A stretch of DNA of 38,963 nt, taken from contig CAMNRH010000028.1 in the NCBI GenBank assembly GCA_946552115.1, forward strand, positions 1 to 38,963, given 5' to 3'. Below, piece after piece: positions 1-9,299 of this stretch. How positions within the stretch are numbered: the stretch's first letter is position 1; each line of letters begins with the position of its first letter. The DNA is from an uncultured Lachnospiraceae bacterium (GTDB taxonomy: Bacteria; Bacillota; Clostridia; Lachnospirales; Lachnospiraceae). The notes below the pieces were generated by a model. That model saw nothing but the letters and a program-made list of their open reading frames with translations. It ran no database searches and was not told the DNA's origin. Position numbers and translations under genes: made by a program.

Positions 1-13
1 GTACTTTATTTTA

Positions 14-1507
14 TCATATTTCAAATATATTTAGGGGGTTTTTCAACAGTCCCAGATAATCCTGAAGTTCCTCCCCCTGCTCTTTGCTTACGAGGTATGC
101 CGCCAGAAGTGCAATTCCCCACGCACCGCCCTCACTTGCTGTATCCATAACGGTAACCGGCGTATTTACCGAAGCCGCCAGATATCTCTGACCGACACCT
201 TTCGTCTTAAAGAATCCACCGTGCCCCATAATCCGCTCCACTTTTACCTTCTCATCCTCTATAAGAATATCAAGCCCGATTTTCACCACTCCAAGAGAGG
301 TATATAAATGTGTCTTCATAAAGTTTGCAAGATTAAATTTACTCTCCGCCGTACGGAGAAATGCAAGACGCCCTTCGTTAATCATCGTAATATTTTCACC
401 GGAATAGTAGCCGTATGAAAGAAGTCCGCCGCAGTCTGCATCCCCCTCCAGCGACTTTGTATACAGCTTTTCAAACAGCTCGCCTGTCTCCGCCCTGACT
501 CCCAGCATTTCTGCAAACTCTCCAAACAGTCCGACCCATGCATTTAAGTCTGAGGTCCCGTTATTCGCATGTGACATCGCGCATGGGAAACCTGTCGGCG
601 TCGCTACTATATCAATCTCCCGGTAAACTCTGTTTAACATCCTCTCCAACACAATCATGGCAAAGGTACTTGTTCCCGCCGATATATTTCCGGTTCCCGG
701 AGCCACGGAATTAGTTGCCGCCATGCCGGTTCCCGCATCTCCCTCCGGCGGACAAAGAGGAATCCCTGTCATCAATTCCCCCGTTTCGTCCAGAAACGCC
801 GCGCCCTCTTCTGTCAATTCTCCTGCCGGCTCCCCCGCTACAAGAACCTTCGGAAAAATATCCTTAAGCTTCCACCCATATTCATATGGCCCAATCAACG
901 TATTGAACTTTTCTGTCATCTCCGCGTCATAATCATGTGTTTTTGAATCTACCGGAAACATACCCGCCGCATCACCGATACCGATTACTCTTTTCCCGGT
1001 AAGCTTCCAGTGGATATATGCACTGAGCGTACTGACATAATCAAGCCTTTCTACATGCTTTTCCCCGTCCAAAATCCGCTGATACAGGTGGGCCACCGTC
1101 CATCGCAGCGGAATATTGAACTGAAAGAGCTCTGTAAGCACATCAGCCGCCGCCTGTGTATTCGTATTCCTCCATGTCTGAAACGGCGCAATCTGATTCC
1201 CTTCCTTATCTAAAGCCATATATCCATGCATCATAGCGCTTACCCCAATAGAACCGATCGTATGGAGTGTTATTCCATATTTTAACTCTACATCTTTTCT
1301 AAGAGAAGCATAACAGGCTCTCACCCCTCTATGTATCTCCTCCAGACTGTAGGTCCAGATATTATCAATGAAAGAATTTTCCCAGTCATGTATACCAACT
1401 GCAAGAACGTTTCCCTTAAAATCAATTAACACTCCCTTTATTCTTGTAGAGCCAAGCTCAATTCCCAACGCGGTCTTTCCCTCTGTAATACATGCTTTTA
1501 CATCCAT
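14..1507 (-). CDS. FGGY-family carbohydrate kinase
   Basis: This is a cytosolic sugar or polyol kinase of the FGGY family (ATP-dependent phosphorylation, as in xylulokinase and ribulokinase). The N-terminal phosphate-binding motif GIELGSTR is at residues 15-22, and the 497-residue length is normal for the family. I chose the ATG at 1507 because a GGAAAGGA ribosome site precedes it; an upstream in-frame ATG at 1561 would add 18 residues unlike the family. It lies 77 bases downstream of an SDR dehydrogenase on the same strand and is probably cotranscribed with it. Pairing of oxidoreductase and kinase suggests polyol or sugar conversion to a ketose followed by phosphorylation. The substrate cannot be read from the sequence. 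The family call is firm; the substrate is open. Confidence 0.88.
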   Translation of the reverse strand: MDVKACITEGKTALGIELGSTRIKGVLIDFKGNVLAVGIHDWENSFIDNIWTYSLEEIHRGVRACYASLRKDVELKYGITLHTIGSIGVSAMMHGYMALDKEGNQIAPFQTWRNTNTQAAADVLTELFQFNIPLRWTVAHLYQRILDGEKHVERLDYVSTLSAYIHWKLTGKRVIGIGDAAGMFPVDSKTHDYDAEMTEKFNTLIGPYEYGWKLKDIFPKVLVAGEPAGELTEEGAAFLDETGELMTGIPLCPPEGDAGTGMAATNSVAPGTGNISAGTSTFAMIVLERMLNRVYREIDIVATPTGFPCAMSHANNGTSDLNAWVGLFGEFAEMLGVRAETGELFEKLYTKSLEGDADCGGLLSYGYYSGENITMINEGRLAFLRTAESKFNLANFMKTHLYTSLGVVKIGLDILIEDEKVKVERIMGHGGFFKTKGVGQRYLAASVNTPVTVMDTASEGGAWGIALLAAYLVSKEQGEELQDYLGLLKNPLNIFEI

Positions 1508-1584
1508 ATTTTTCCTTTCCGGCACAGTATATATTACCATCCATTCCATAACACACAGCATATACCGTACCTGCCCGTAATGAT

Positions 1585-2361
1585 TTAGAAACAGGTAAAC
1601 GCTCCGTCAATAATGAAATCCGATCCGGTCGTAAAGGAGCTGGTATCGCCTGCCAGATACACACAAATTGCTTCTAACTCATCCGGTCTTCCCATTCTTC
1701 CCATCGGCGCCATCTCATTCCATTTTTCAATAAGCGGAACCAGCGTCGGAGAATTTAATGTAAGCTCTGTCCCGATATATCCCGGACTGATGCTGTTTAC
1801 ACGAACTCCCCTTTTTGCCCATTCAATCGCCAGCGACTTCGTAAGCTGGATTACGCCTGCCTTAGAGGCATTGTATGCACACTGCGGCTGCGGTACATTT
1901 ACAATATGCGCAGACATGGAGGCTGTATTAATAATCGATCCGCCGCCGTTTTCCAACATATATTTACCTGCCGCAATATCTGTCAGGAAAATTCCGTTCA
2001 GGTTGATATTAATGACCTTACTCCACTGCTCATAGGTCATATCCTCCGCCGGGGCATTGATACAGATCCCTGCATTATTGTGGCAGAAATTCAAGCCGCC
2101 GAGTTCACTTACGACCTGGGCCACCATATCGTCCACCTGTTCCTTGTCTGTGCAGTCTGTCTGAATTGCAATTACCTTTTTACCTGTCCTTTCTGCAAGC
2201 TCTTTTGCTGTCTTTTTTGCCTCTGCATAATCAAGATCCACAATCGCCACATCCGCTCCCGCTTCTGCAAATGCTGTCGCCGTGCTTTTTCCGATTCCCC
2301 TTGCCGCACCTGTTACAAATCCCTTTTTTCCATCCAATCTCATTTTTTCAATAATTCCCAT
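1585..2361 (-). CDS. SDR-family NAD(P)-dependent oxidoreductase (polyol/sugar type)
   Basis: A classical short-chain dehydrogenase of 258 residues. The cofactor-binding motif TGAARGIG starts at residue 17, NNAG is near residue 95, the active-site Ser is near 148-150, and YNASK places the catalytic Tyr163 and Lys167. The C-terminal SPGYIGTELT segment is typical of sorbitol, arabinitol and related sugar-alcohol dehydrogenases. The ribosome site AAGGAGAA precedes ATG. It is first in a two-gene unit with the FGGY kinase and diverges from a ROK regulator. A good promoter lies about 55 bases upstream of the start. Specificity for a given polyol is inference from context only. Confidence 0.9.
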   Translation of the reverse strand: MGIIEKMRLDGKKGFVTGAARGIGKSTATAFAEAGADVAIVDLDYAEAKKTAKELAERTGKKVIAIQTDCTDKEQVDDMVAQVVSELGGLNFCHNNAGICINAPAEDMTYEQWSKVININLNGIFLTDIAAGKYMLENGGGSIINTASMSAHIVNVPQPQCAYNASKAGVIQLTKSLAIEWAKRGVRVNSISPGYIGTELTLNSPTLVPLIEKWNEMAPMGRMGRPDELEAICVYLAGDTSSFTTGSDFIIDGAFTCF

Positions 2362-2385
2362 GACGTTCTCCTTTTTTAATTAATT

Positions 2386-2411
2386 TTGTAAAATTATTTT
2401 ATAAATTACAA
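2386..2411. promoter_or_regulatory. Candidate operator for the ROK regulator
   Basis: TTGTAA (2386-2391) and TTACAA (2406-2411) form an inverted repeat across the predicted start of the SDR-kinase transcript. The position suits a repressor. Assignment to the divergent ROK protein is inference from position; the surrounding sequence is very AT-rich, so chance palindromes are possible. Confidence 0.4.
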
Positions 2412-2415
2412 TTAC

Positions 2416-2444
2416 ATAATAGTGTGTAAATAATCTTTCGTCAA
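2416..2444 (-). promoter_or_regulatory. Promoter of the SDR-kinase operon
   Basis: On the minus strand TTGACG (2444-2439) and TATTAT (2421-2416) are separated by exactly 17 bases. The expected transcription start near 2409 falls inside the inverted repeat listed next. Confidence 0.7.
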
Positions 2445-2561
2445 TCTGTAATTATATCTAATCTTTTCCTTTAAATTTTATACAAAATAAACAATATACA
2501 TTTCCATTCTATTATGCTATAATATTTTATTAAATCATTTTACAAAAAAGGAATCCAAACT

Positions 2562-3698
2562 ATGAAAAAAAGCATTACGCCGAGTCAGATTAAACAAAAC
2601 AATCAAAAGCTTATTTACCATTACATCTACAAAAACAAACAGGTTTCACAGCAGGATATCGCTTATCATCTCCGCCTGAGCCGTCCCACGGTCACCACGA
2701 ACCTTACAGTGCTGGAAAATGATGGGCTTATCTGCAAATGTGGCCGTATCGACACGGAGTTTGCCGGAAGAAAAGCTGCCGCTTATTCGATTGTACCTGA
2801 TTTTCGAATCAGCTTCGGGGTGGAAATTTTAAAAAATGAGGTGAAAATCATCGCGGTTAATTTATACGGAGAAAAAATCGGCCGCGTTGTATATGAAATT
2901 CTCTATGAGAATACAGAAATCTATCAGAAACAGATATGCAGAAAAATACTTGAATTTAAAGTTTCTCTGGGAGTCAATGATGAACAGGTTCTGGGAATCG
3001 GCTTTGCTATGCAGGGACTGATATCCCCGGACAGGCAGACGGTTCTCTACGGCAGAATCCTCTCCTGCAGCGGGCTTTCCATTGCCTCTTTTACAAAATA
3101 TCTTCCGTATCCCTGCTCCTTTATCCATGATGCCGACAGCGCCGCCATCTCAGAGCTGTGGTCCTCGCCGGGACTTCAAAATGCGTTTTATCTATCTATA
3201 AGCAAGCATCTGGGATCCGCTGTCATCTCCAGGGGAGAGATATTAACCGGAAAGCACGGACATAATTCTACAATCGAACACATCCCGATGGTTCCAAACG
3301 GAAAGCTGTGCTACTGCGGAAAGCATGGCTGCATGGAGACTCTCTGCTCCCTGTCCGCACTTCTCGGTGAAAAAGAAACACCGGAAAGCTTTTTTGAACG
3401 TCTTCGTCAAAATGATTCAGCTACGATAAAGAGATGGGACATTTATCTTACCCATCTTGCAAAAGCCATTAATATGCTTCATCTCATCTATGACACGGAT
3501 TTTATACTGGGCGGATATATTGCTCCCTATCTGTTAAGCGAAGATTTGTCTATTTTGCATGAAAAAATAAGGCAGATTACCCCTTTTTCAGAAGAGCCGG
3601 ATTTTCTTACGATTAGTAAGATGCCCCGGCATAATATCTCCATCGGCGCCGCTCTGCCTTACATTCAGATATTTTTAAATGAACGATCCGGAGAATAA
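2562..3698 (+). CDS. ROK-family transcriptional regulator (NagC/XylR type)
   Basis: A 378-residue protein with an N-terminal winged helix-turn-helix (about residues 1-70, including VSQQDIAYHLRLSRPTVTTN) followed by a ROK sugar-binding domain. The zinc-type ROK signature CYCGKHGCME lies near residue 250. It is divergent from the SDR-kinase operon, which makes it the likely local repressor responding to the sugar or its derivative. A TATAAT at 2518-2523 and an AAAGGA ribosome site support the start. Its stop codon abuts the stop of the convergent dapL with no gap and no clear terminator between them. Confidence 0.88.
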   Translation: MKKSITPSQIKQNNQKLIYHYIYKNKQVSQQDIAYHLRLSRPTVTTNLTVLENDGLICKCGRIDTEFAGRKAAAYSIVPDFRISFGVEILKNEVKIIAVNLYGEKIGRVVYEILYENTEIYQKQICRKILEFKVSLGVNDEQVLGIGFAMQGLISPDRQTVLYGRILSCSGLSIASFTKYLPYPCSFIHDADSAAISELWSSPGLQNAFYLSISKHLGSAVISRGEILTGKHGHNSTIEHIPMVPNGKLCYCGKHGCMETLCSLSALLGEKETPESFFERLRQNDSATIKRWDIYLTHLAKAINMLHLIYDTDFILGGYIAPYLLSEDLSILHEKIRQITPFSEEPDFLTISKMPRHNISIGAALPYIQIFLNERSGE

Positions 3699-4913
3699 TT
3701 ATATACTCTTAATTCTCTCAATCGCCGCCACCGTGTTTTCATAAGAGCCAAACGCAGTCAGCCTGAAATACCCTTCCCCGCTGGGACCAAAGCCGGAGCC
3801 GGGCGTTCCGACTACGTTTGCCTTTTCAAGCAGATAATCAAAGAATTCCCAGGAGGTCATTCCCTCCGGCGTTTTAAGCCAGATGTAGGGCGCGTTCACG
3901 CCGCCGGACACATAATACCCGGCGTCCTTAAGGCCTTCGTAAATGGTTCTCGCGTTTTTCATATAATAAGCAACCTGCTCCTTAAGCTGGGCTTTCCCGG
4001 CCTCGGAATAAACTGCCTCGCCCGCTTTCTGTACGATATACGGCGCGCCGTTATATTTTGTCCCGTGACGTCTTGCCCACAGGGAATGAAGCGTCACATC
4101 CCCGGCCTTTACATCCTTTGGAATAACTGCCGCGCCGAGACGTACTCCGGTAAAGCCCGCATTTTTGGAAAAGCTGCGAAGCTCAATCGCACAGGTTCTC
4201 GCCCCCTCGCACTCATAGATGCTGTGGGGAACATCCTCCTCTGAAATATAGGCCTCATAGGCCGCGTCATAAATAATGACCGCCCCGTTCTTATTCGCAT
4301 AATCCACCCACTCCTGAAGCTGCTCTTTTGTAATTGTCGAACCCGTCGGATTGTTCGGAAAACAAAGATAAATAATATCCGGCGTCTCTTTCGGAAGCTC
4401 CGGCGCAAAATTCGTCTCTTTCGTACAGGGCATATAGATCACGTCGCTCCATGTCTCTGTCCTGACATCATAGGTACCCGTCCGTCCCGCCATTACATTC
4501 GTATCTACATAAACGGGATAAACCGGGTCGCAGACGGCAATTTTATTATCCTTTGAAAATATCTCCTGAATATTACCTGAATCACACTTTGCCCCGTCGG
4601 AAATAAAAATCTCATCCGCATGGATATCACAGCCTCTGTCCTGATAATCATTTTTCGCCATCGCGCTTCTTAAGAATTCATACCCCAAATCCGGCGCGTA
4701 TCCGTGAAAGGTCTCCGCATGCGCCATCTCCTCCACCGCGCTGTGCAGGCTTTCGATAATCGCCGGAGCAAGCGGCTGCGTTACATCACCGATTCCAAGC
4801 CGTATAATGCCTTTGTCAGGATTCGCCTCCTGAAAAGCCGACACTTTCTTTCCAATCGTAGAAAACAGATAGCTTCCCGGTAATTTCAAATAATCTCCAT
4901 TTACTTTAAACAT
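3699..4913 (-). CDS. dapL: LL-diaminopimelate aminotransferase
   Basis: A fold-type I PLP aminotransferase of 404 residues. It converts tetrahydrodipicolinate directly to LL-diaminopimelate using glutamate, bypassing the succinylase and acetylase routes. The start ([14 protein letters not shown]) and [12 protein letters not shown] are characteristic of DapL. The PLP-binding lysine is K250 in [14 protein letters not shown], and FPNNPTGS is near residue 185. It is last in the left-reading glnA-ANTAR-dapF-dapL cluster, 30 bases after dapF. It supplies the substrate of dapF, so the two genes catalyse successive steps toward meso-diaminopimelate for lysine and peptidoglycan. Confidence 0.96.
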   Translation of the reverse strand: MFKVNGDYLKLPGSYLFSTIGKKVSAFQEANPDKGIIRLGIGDVTQPLAPAIIESLHSAVEEMAHAETFHGYAPDLGYEFLRSAMAKNDYQDRGCDIHADEIFISDGAKCDSGNIQEIFSKDNKIAVCDPVYPVYVDTNVMAGRTGTYDVRTETWSDVIYMPCTKETNFAPELPKETPDIIYLCFPNNPTGSTITKEQLQEWVDYANKNGAVIIYDAAYEAYISEEDVPHSIYECEGARTCAIELRSFSKNAGFTGVRLGAAVIPKDVKAGDVTLHSLWARRHGTKYNGAPYIVQKAGEAVYSEAGKAQLKEQVAYYMKNARTIYEGLKDAGYYVSGGVNAPYIWLKTPEGMTSWEFFDYLLEKANVVGTPGSGFGPSGEGYFRLTAFGSYENTVAAIERIKSI

Positions 4914-4943
4914 TGCTTCTTTCTCCTTTTTTATATCATCCGT

Positions 4944-5795
4944 TTATTTTATATCTGATATATCTATCTCTCCGTCATATACAACCAAAGCCGGACCTGT
5001 CATATACATTTTATTAGCTTCCCTGTCCCATTTAATCAATAGATCTCCGCCCAGAAGCTTTACCGTAACCTCATTTTCCGTCAGACCGTTTAATATACAG
5101 GCCGCCGCCGCCGCGCATGCTCCGGTGCCGCACGCCATCGTCTCGCCCGAGCCCCGCTCCCACACGCGCATTTCCACAGTTTTCCTGTCACACACCCTGA
5201 CAAATTCCGTATTGATTCTTCGGGGAAAGCTTTCATGATTTTCAAATCCCGGACCGATTTTTTCAATCTCCAGCCCTTTTACATCCTCCACAAAAACAAC
5301 AGCATGGGGATTTCCCATCGAAATACACGTCATGCGGTATCCGATTCCGTCCACGTCAATCGGCATATCAATTACCTTTTCCGACAGATGCTTTGTCACA
5401 ACCGGAATCTTTCCGGCCTCAAGCTCCGGTTTTCCCATATCCACTTTGATAAGCACCGCTTTCCCGTCTTCTAACGTCAAATCCAGATTTTTAATTCCGG
5501 CTAAAGTCTCTACCGAAATATGCGTCTTATCTGTAAGTCCATAATCGTAAACATACTTTGCCACACAGCGGATTCCGTTCCCGCACATCTCGCCTCTGGA
5601 GCCGTCCGCATTATACATCTCCATCTCAAAATCCGCCCTCTGAGACGGATTGATTAAAATCAGCCCGTCCGAGCCGATTCCAAAATGCCTGTCGCTTACA
5701 AACCTCGCTACTGCCGACGGATTCTTAAGCTTCTCTTTCAGACAGTTTACGTAAACATAATCATTTCCCAACCCGTGCATCTTTGTAAATTTCAT
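4944..5795 (-). CDS. dapF: Diaminopimelate epimerase
   Basis: A 283-residue DapF that interconverts LL- and meso-diaminopimelate without a cofactor. Both catalytic cysteines are present in their usual contexts: C71 in [10 protein letters not shown] and C222 in ACGTGACA. The N-terminal [15 protein letters not shown] is the standard family start. The gene begins directly after the stop of the ANTAR gene with no spacer, so its ribosome site lies within that gene and translation is probably coupled. The grouping with glnA links nitrogen assimilation to cell-wall and lysine precursor supply. Confidence 0.97.
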   Translation of the reverse strand: MKFTKMHGLGNDYVYVNCLKEKLKNPSAVARFVSDRHFGIGSDGLILINPSQRADFEMEMYNADGSRGEMCGNGIRCVAKYVYDYGLTDKTHISVETLAGIKNLDLTLEDGKAVLIKVDMGKPELEAGKIPVVTKHLSEKVIDMPIDVDGIGYRMTCISMGNPHAVVFVEDVKGLEIEKIGPGFENHESFPRRINTEFVRVCDRKTVEMRVWERGSGETMACGTGACAAAAACILNGLTENEVTVKLLGGDLLIKWDREANKMYMTGPALVVYDGEIDISDIK

Positions 5796-6362
5796 TTAAA
5801 ATGCCCCTCTTTCCATCATACTCAATATCATCTCTGCCGTCTCGGCCATATTTGTCCCGCTGTCCATACTGTTTTTCTGCAAATATCTGTGAGCCTCCTC
5901 CTCGGACATATGATTTCTTTCCATCAAAAGCGCTTTCGCCTCCATAACAGCCGCCTGCTGTCCCGGATTCCTGATCCGCTTCTCTTCCTTTCGCCTCTTT
6001 TTCCGCCGTTCTATATTTACAAGCATCATCTGAAGCGTATCCATAAGCTCATATGCCCTGACAGGCATGGGAAGCCCTGCGACACCGTCCGTAAGCCCGG
6101 TATCCCATTTTTCCCTGGAAGCTACCAAAAGCATCTCAAAGCTCTCCGGAAGATATTGCCTAAGCTCCGTATACATCATATCCTTAAGCTTATAACCGCA
6201 TACAATGATTCCGTCGTCCAGCATATCCGCAAAATTCATCACCTGAGCCCCTGACGTACATACCCCGGTAACCGTCATGCCTCCCCGCACCAGAAGATTA
6301 CGGATTCCGGCAGCATTGTCCCGATTCGGAAATGCAACAATAACGCCTACCAAAACCGACAC
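5796..6362 (-). CDS. ANTAR-domain RNA-binding response regulator, glnA-linked
   Basis: A 188-residue protein. The N-terminal half resembles a receiver fold, but I could not identify the usual acidic phosphorylation pocket. The C-terminal ANTAR helices cover about residues 128-182 (AVMEAKALLMERNHMSEEEAHRYL). ANTAR proteins bind tandem hexaloop hairpins in leader RNAs and prevent termination, often in nitrogen metabolism. A basic linker (ERRKKRRKEEKR) separates the two parts. It sits 48 bases downstream of glnA and directly abuts dapF. A role in controlling the glnA leader is an inference; the missing receiver residues suggest control other than by phosphorylation. Confidence 0.85.
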   Translation of the reverse strand: MSVLVGVIVAFPNRDNAAGIRNLLVRGGMTVTGVCTSGAQVMNFADMLDDGIIVCGYKLKDMMYTELRQYLPESFEMLLVASREKWDTGLTDGVAGLPMPVRAYELMDTLQMMLVNIERRKKRRKEEKRIRNPGQQAAVMEAKALLMERNHMSEEEAHRYLQKNSMDSGTNMAETAEMILSMMERGAF

Positions 6363-6410
6363 CCCCTGTCTTTCTTACAAGTCCTCCGCTATGATTCGAC
6401 AAAAAAGTGT

Positions 6411-7742
6411 TTAAATCACATGTAAATATCTGGCAAGCTCCCAATCTGTAACCTGTCCGCGGTAATCCGCGTACTCCTTTGTTTTTGCTTTAATATATTT
6501 CCTGGACAAATCCGTACCCAATACCTGCCGGATATATTCATCCCTTTCAAATTCTCTCGCCGCTTCAAGAAGACTTCCCGGGAGCTTCTCTATTCCTGTA
6601 TCCTTTCGCTCCTCCTCCGTCATTTCAAATATATTAAGGTCTACGCTGTCCGGGGGAAGAATCTCATTTCGAATACCCTCAAGCCCCGCCGCCAGACATA
6701 CCGCCAGTGCAAGATACGGATTCGCAGACGGATCCGGACTTCTAAGTTCAACTCTCGCCGAGGAGCCGTTTAACGACGGAATGCGAATCAGAGGAGTACG
6801 GTTCTTTGCCGACCACGCAATATAAACCGGCGCTTCATATCCCGGAACCAGCCTTTTATAGGAATTCACAAGGGGATTCGTAATAAAGGTAACGGCTTTT
6901 ATATGCTTCATAATCCCGCCGATAAAATAATATGCCTCCTTACTTAATCCGCGCACATCTGATTTATCAATAAATGCGTTGACCCCATTCCGACTCAGCG
7001 ACATATTCGTATGCATTCCCGAACCGCTTACCCCGTACTTCGGCTTCGGCATAAAAGTGGCATGGAGTCCGTGACGCCTGGCAATCGTCTTAACAACCAG
7101 CTTAAAGGTCATAATATTATCGGCCGTCATAAGCGCTTCATCATATCGAAAATCAATCTCATGCTGCGCCGGCGCTATCTCATGATGGGAAGATTCAATG
7201 ACAAACCCCATTTCCTCCAGAGTCAGCACAATATCCCGTCTGGCATTTTCCCCCAAATCAAGAGGCCCTAAGTCAAAATAGCTTGCCTGTTCATGGGATA
7301 TCGTCGTCGGCAGCCCGTCATCGTCCGTATGGAACAGGAAAAACTCACATTCCGGCCCCACGTCAAAGGTATATCCCATATCTGCCGCTTCTTTTATCGT
7401 CTTTTTGAGCACATACCTCGGATCGCTTTCAAAGGACGTTCCGTCCGCCTTATAAATATCGCAGATTAAGCGTGCTACCTTGCCCTGCTGAGGCCTCCAC
7501 GGAAATATCTCAAAGGTGTTCAAATCCGGGCACAGATACATGTCCGAATCCTCAATTCTTGCAAACCCCTCAATTGAAGAGCCGTCAAACATACATTGAT
7601 TATCCAGAGCCTTTTCAAGCTGGGCAGGCGTAATCGCCACATTTTTAAAGGTTCCGAATATATCCGTGAACTGCAGACGGATGAAGCCCACATCCTCCTC
7701 TTCCACTAAACGTATGATATCCTCGCGTGTGTAACTGTTCAT
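6411..7742 (-). CDS. glnA: Glutamine synthetase, type I-alpha
   Basis: A 443-residue GSI of the Firmicutes alpha type. It makes glutamine from glutamate, ammonia and ATP as a cytosolic dodecamer. The beta-grasp domain carries the latch-loop region [14 protein letters not shown] (about residues 47-60). Metal and substrate motifs include GPECEFF, the [12 protein letters not shown] segment, the SGSGMHTN loop and [19 protein letters not shown]. The adenylylation insertion of the beta type is absent, as expected. AGGAGG precedes ATG. It is the first gene of the glnA-ANTAR-dapF-dapL cluster, with a strong promoter and a long structured leader. Confidence 0.97.
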   Translation of the reverse strand: MNSYTREDIIRLVEEEDVGFIRLQFTDIFGTFKNVAITPAQLEKALDNQCMFDGSSIEGFARIEDSDMYLCPDLNTFEIFPWRPQQGKVARLICDIYKADGTSFESDPRYVLKKTIKEAADMGYTFDVGPECEFFLFHTDDDGLPTTISHEQASYFDLGPLDLGENARRDIVLTLEEMGFVIESSHHEIAPAQHEIDFRYDEALMTADNIMTFKLVVKTIARRHGLHATFMPKPKYGVSGSGMHTNMSLSRNGVNAFIDKSDVRGLSKEAYYFIGGIMKHIKAVTFITNPLVNSYKRLVPGYEAPVYIAWSAKNRTPLIRIPSLNGSSARVELRSPDPSANPYLALAVCLAAGLEGIRNEILPPDSVDLNIFEMTEEERKDTGIEKLPGSLLEAAREFERDEYIRQVLGTDLSRKYIKAKTKEYADYRGQVTDWELARYLHVI

Positions 7743-7764
7743 GTTCTACCTCCTAGCCTCCCGG

Positions 7765-7890
7765 CTTTTTCTATGACTCCCGGCAACTCGCTCCGCTCGT
7801 TTTGGGACGGGGCTGCCTCGCCTCCGGCTCTTTCTATGCCTCTCGGCAACTCGCTCCGCTCGTTTTGGGACGGGGCAGCCTCGCCTCCGG
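7765..7890. repeat. Two tandem copies of a 63-bp unit upstream of glnA
   Basis: Copies at 7765-7827 and 7828-7890 differ at only a few positions and share CGGCAACTCGCTCCGCTCG. They are far more GC-rich than a typical intergenic region here. The period is a multiple of three, so minus-strand frames stay open through them, but no convincing ribosome site precedes any such frame. Confidence 0.85.
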
Positions 7891-7911
7891 CTACGTTCCC
7901 CCGTCCCAAAA
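7863..7911. repeat. Palindrome with TTTTGGGACGGGG arms in the glnA leader
   Basis: Arms at 7863-7875 and 7899-7911 are perfect 13-bp complements around a 23-base loop. The right arm overlaps the T-run of the neighbouring hairpin, so the two structures compete slightly. The GGGACGGGG core recurs at 13647-13680. Confidence 0.7.
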
Positions 7912-7944
7912 AGGGCGTTCTCATACACGGATGAAAACGCCCTT
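7911..7944 (-). terminator. Hairpin in the glnA leader, attenuator-like
   Basis: The minus strand from 7944 to 7911 folds as a 14-bp stem (AAGGGCGTT outer arm) with a six-base loop CCGTGT. It is followed by a run of only five T before GGG. It begins about 9 bases after the predicted transcription start. It could act as an attenuator for glnA. The loop lacks the A1/G4 pattern usual for ANTAR targets. Confidence 0.5.
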
Positions 7945-7959
7945 GTTCCATATGCTCCT

Positions 7960-7988
7960 ATTATAATCAGAAAACGGCTCCTTGTCAA
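7960..7988 (-). promoter_or_regulatory. glnA promoter
   Basis: On the minus strand TTGACA (7988-7983), a 17-base spacer and TATAAT (7965-7960) form a near-perfect sigma-A promoter. The expected start near 7953 gives a leader of about 210 bases before glnA. Confidence 0.85.
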
Positions 7989-8053
7989 TGCGGCAAAAAA
8001 GAATGCCGCCGAATAACCAAAGCCTGGTTATCCGGCAGCGCTCCGCTGATTTT

Positions 8054-8263
8054 CTATTCCTCATCGTCAATCCAGAATTCATCGTCCAGACCGTTGTAGT
8101 TATTTCCATTATTGCATCCGCAATTAATTCCCTTTTTTATCGGTGCGAGGAAAAAGCCTTTTATCATACCGAGAAGTATACAGCATATAATGATTAATAT
8201 TTTCTCTGTCATTGTCCAGTCTCTTGTAAAAAATTCTTTGATATCTTCCCATACCTGTCTCAT
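8054..8263 (-). CDS. Small single-pass membrane protein, unknown function
   Basis: A 69-residue protein with one predicted membrane helix (about residues 23-42, ILIIICCILLGMIKGFFLAP). The N-terminal part is charged and amphipathic. The C-terminal tail is rich in Asn, Gly and acidic residues. The ribosome site AAGGAGG lies at ideal distance from ATG, which is the main evidence that it is real. It stands alone between the glnA promoter and the thiamine-operon scar. I do not recognise the family. Confidence 0.7.
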   Translation of the reverse strand: MRQVWEDIKEFFTRDWTMTEKILIIICCILLGMIKGFFLAPIKKGINCGCNNGNNYNGLDDEFWIDDEE

Positions 8264-8367
8264 ATTACGTCCTCCTTATTGTCAGATATATTCTGAAATA
8301 TTCCCTTTTTTCATTATAAGTCATTTCATTTAAAAAAGAAAGGATAATGTCGAAGAAAATAAGATTG

Positions 8368-8511
8368 CTATCGTTCACTCTGCACTATTTGAAATAATCG
8401 CTTTTCAATATACCCCTTTGCACGCTCGTTTGCAAGCATTGTCTTTATATCCGCCTGAATGCCTGCACCCCCACTGGAATCACTTCCCGCTATTGTCAAT
8501 GCTGTTCTCAT
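8368..8511 (-). pseudogene. thiD: Truncated thiD (hydroxymethylpyrimidine kinase), N-terminal stub
   Basis: The first 28 codons read MRTALTIAGSDSSGGAG followed by IQADIKTMLAN, the characteristic start of HMP/HMP-P kinase ThiD with its substrate-binding GSDSSGGAGIQAD segment. After LAN the sequence becomes unrelated (ERAKGYIEKRLFQ) and stops at codon 48, whereas ThiD has about 265 residues. The start overlaps the end of the HAD reading frame by 32 bases, an operon-type overlap. It is the clearest remnant of a thiamine operon once served by the TPP riboswitch at 12645-12735. The deletion joint is near 8428. Confidence 0.85.
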
Positions 8512-9253
8512 TTTCACCGTCCCTTTCCATATCCGAAACAAAATCCCAAAAACTCTGGGGCTTCACCAGTTCCGGAAGATAAATATCCGCCTGCCTCTCC
8601 AGCATGGCCTGCTCTCCCTTACCTGCCTCATCGTAGATTCCCACCGTCCGAAAGCCTGCTTTCTTTGCCGTCTCAAGAGCATAAAGCGCATCCTCAAACA
8701 CACAGGCCTCTTCCGGCTCTATGCCGAGATATTCCGTCGCTCTTTGATAGACGAAAGGCTTTGTTTTCCCTGCGCCCACCTCGGAGCAGGTGAAGATAGC
8801 CTTAAAATATTTTCTCACACCAAGCCTTTCAAAAGCCGCCTCCACGCAGCTTCTTTCACTTGAGGTTGCCGCCGTTATCGGTATCCGGCGTTTCCAAAGC
8901 TCATGGAGAAGCTCTTCTGTCCCCTCCTTTAACAGAACTTCAAAACAATAAAACTCCTCCACAATAGCCAGAACTCCCCGTGTAATCTCCTCTGTGTCTT
9001 CCTCAGGAGCATAGTGACTCCGAATATACTCCGCTCCCTCTTCTACCGTCATCATAAGCATACGCTGCCTAACCGTTCCGTCTGCCATTTTCTCACGCTC
9101 CGAAACAAGTATCTTGGAATTAAAGTCCGCCCTGTCCTCCATGCGGATTTGCTCTATGACCGCTTCATCAACGCCATGCTCACGCAGCACTTTTTCCTCG
9201 GCTTCTTTCCAGATACGCCATTTCTTGTCCTCACGTCCGTGGTTGTATGCCAT
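8480..9253 (-). CDS. Chimeric ORF: mobile-element N-terminus fused to HAD phosphatase lacking its nucleophile
   Basis: A 257-residue frame. From about residue 50 on it is a HAD subfamily IA hydrolase: cap helices, then motif II (ITAATSSE), motif III Lys (GAGKTKPF) and motif IV (CVFEDA). The N-terminal DxDG motif with the catalytic aspartates is missing, so it should not be an active phosphatase. Instead the first 48 residues (MAYNHGREDKKWRIWKEAEEK and on) resemble the start of small sigma-factor-like proteins of Tn916-type elements. A GGAGG ribosome site precedes ATG. I read it as an in-frame fusion made when a mobile element collapsed into a thiamine operon. The HAD part overlaps thiD, which fits a TMP-phosphatase origin. 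Confidence 0.65.
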   Translation of the reverse strand: MAYNHGREDKKWRIWKEAEEKVLREHGVDEAVIEQIRMEDRADFNSKILVSEREKMADGTVRQRMLMMTVEEGAEYIRSHYAPEEDTEEITRGVLAIVEEFYCFEVLLKEGTEELLHELWKRRIPITAATSSERSCVEAAFERLGVRKYFKAIFTCSEVGAGKTKPFVYQRATEYLGIEPEEACVFEDALYALETAKKAGFRTVGIYDEAGKGEQAMLERQADIYLPELVKPQSFWDFVSDMERDGENENSIDNSGK

Positions 9254-9299
9254 TCCTTATTTCCTCCAATCCGAATTGAGCAGGCTTTTGCCTACGATG

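Noticed and set aside
657-932. Long plus-strand frame opposite the FGGY kinase
   Set aside because: It has no ribosome site and is a mirror of the well-supported minus-strand gene; many similar shadow frames were ignored.
7911-7944. Canonical ANTAR dual-hexaloop target
   Set aside because: Only one hexaloop is clear and its loop CCGTGT lacks A at position 1 and G at position 4.
7739-7951. A 70-codon minus-strand frame spanning the glnA leader and ending at ATGA of glnA
   Set aside because: Its start is within about two bases of the predicted transcription start, so AGGAGC would lie outside the transcript, and its content is just the tandem repeats. Kept only as a remark.
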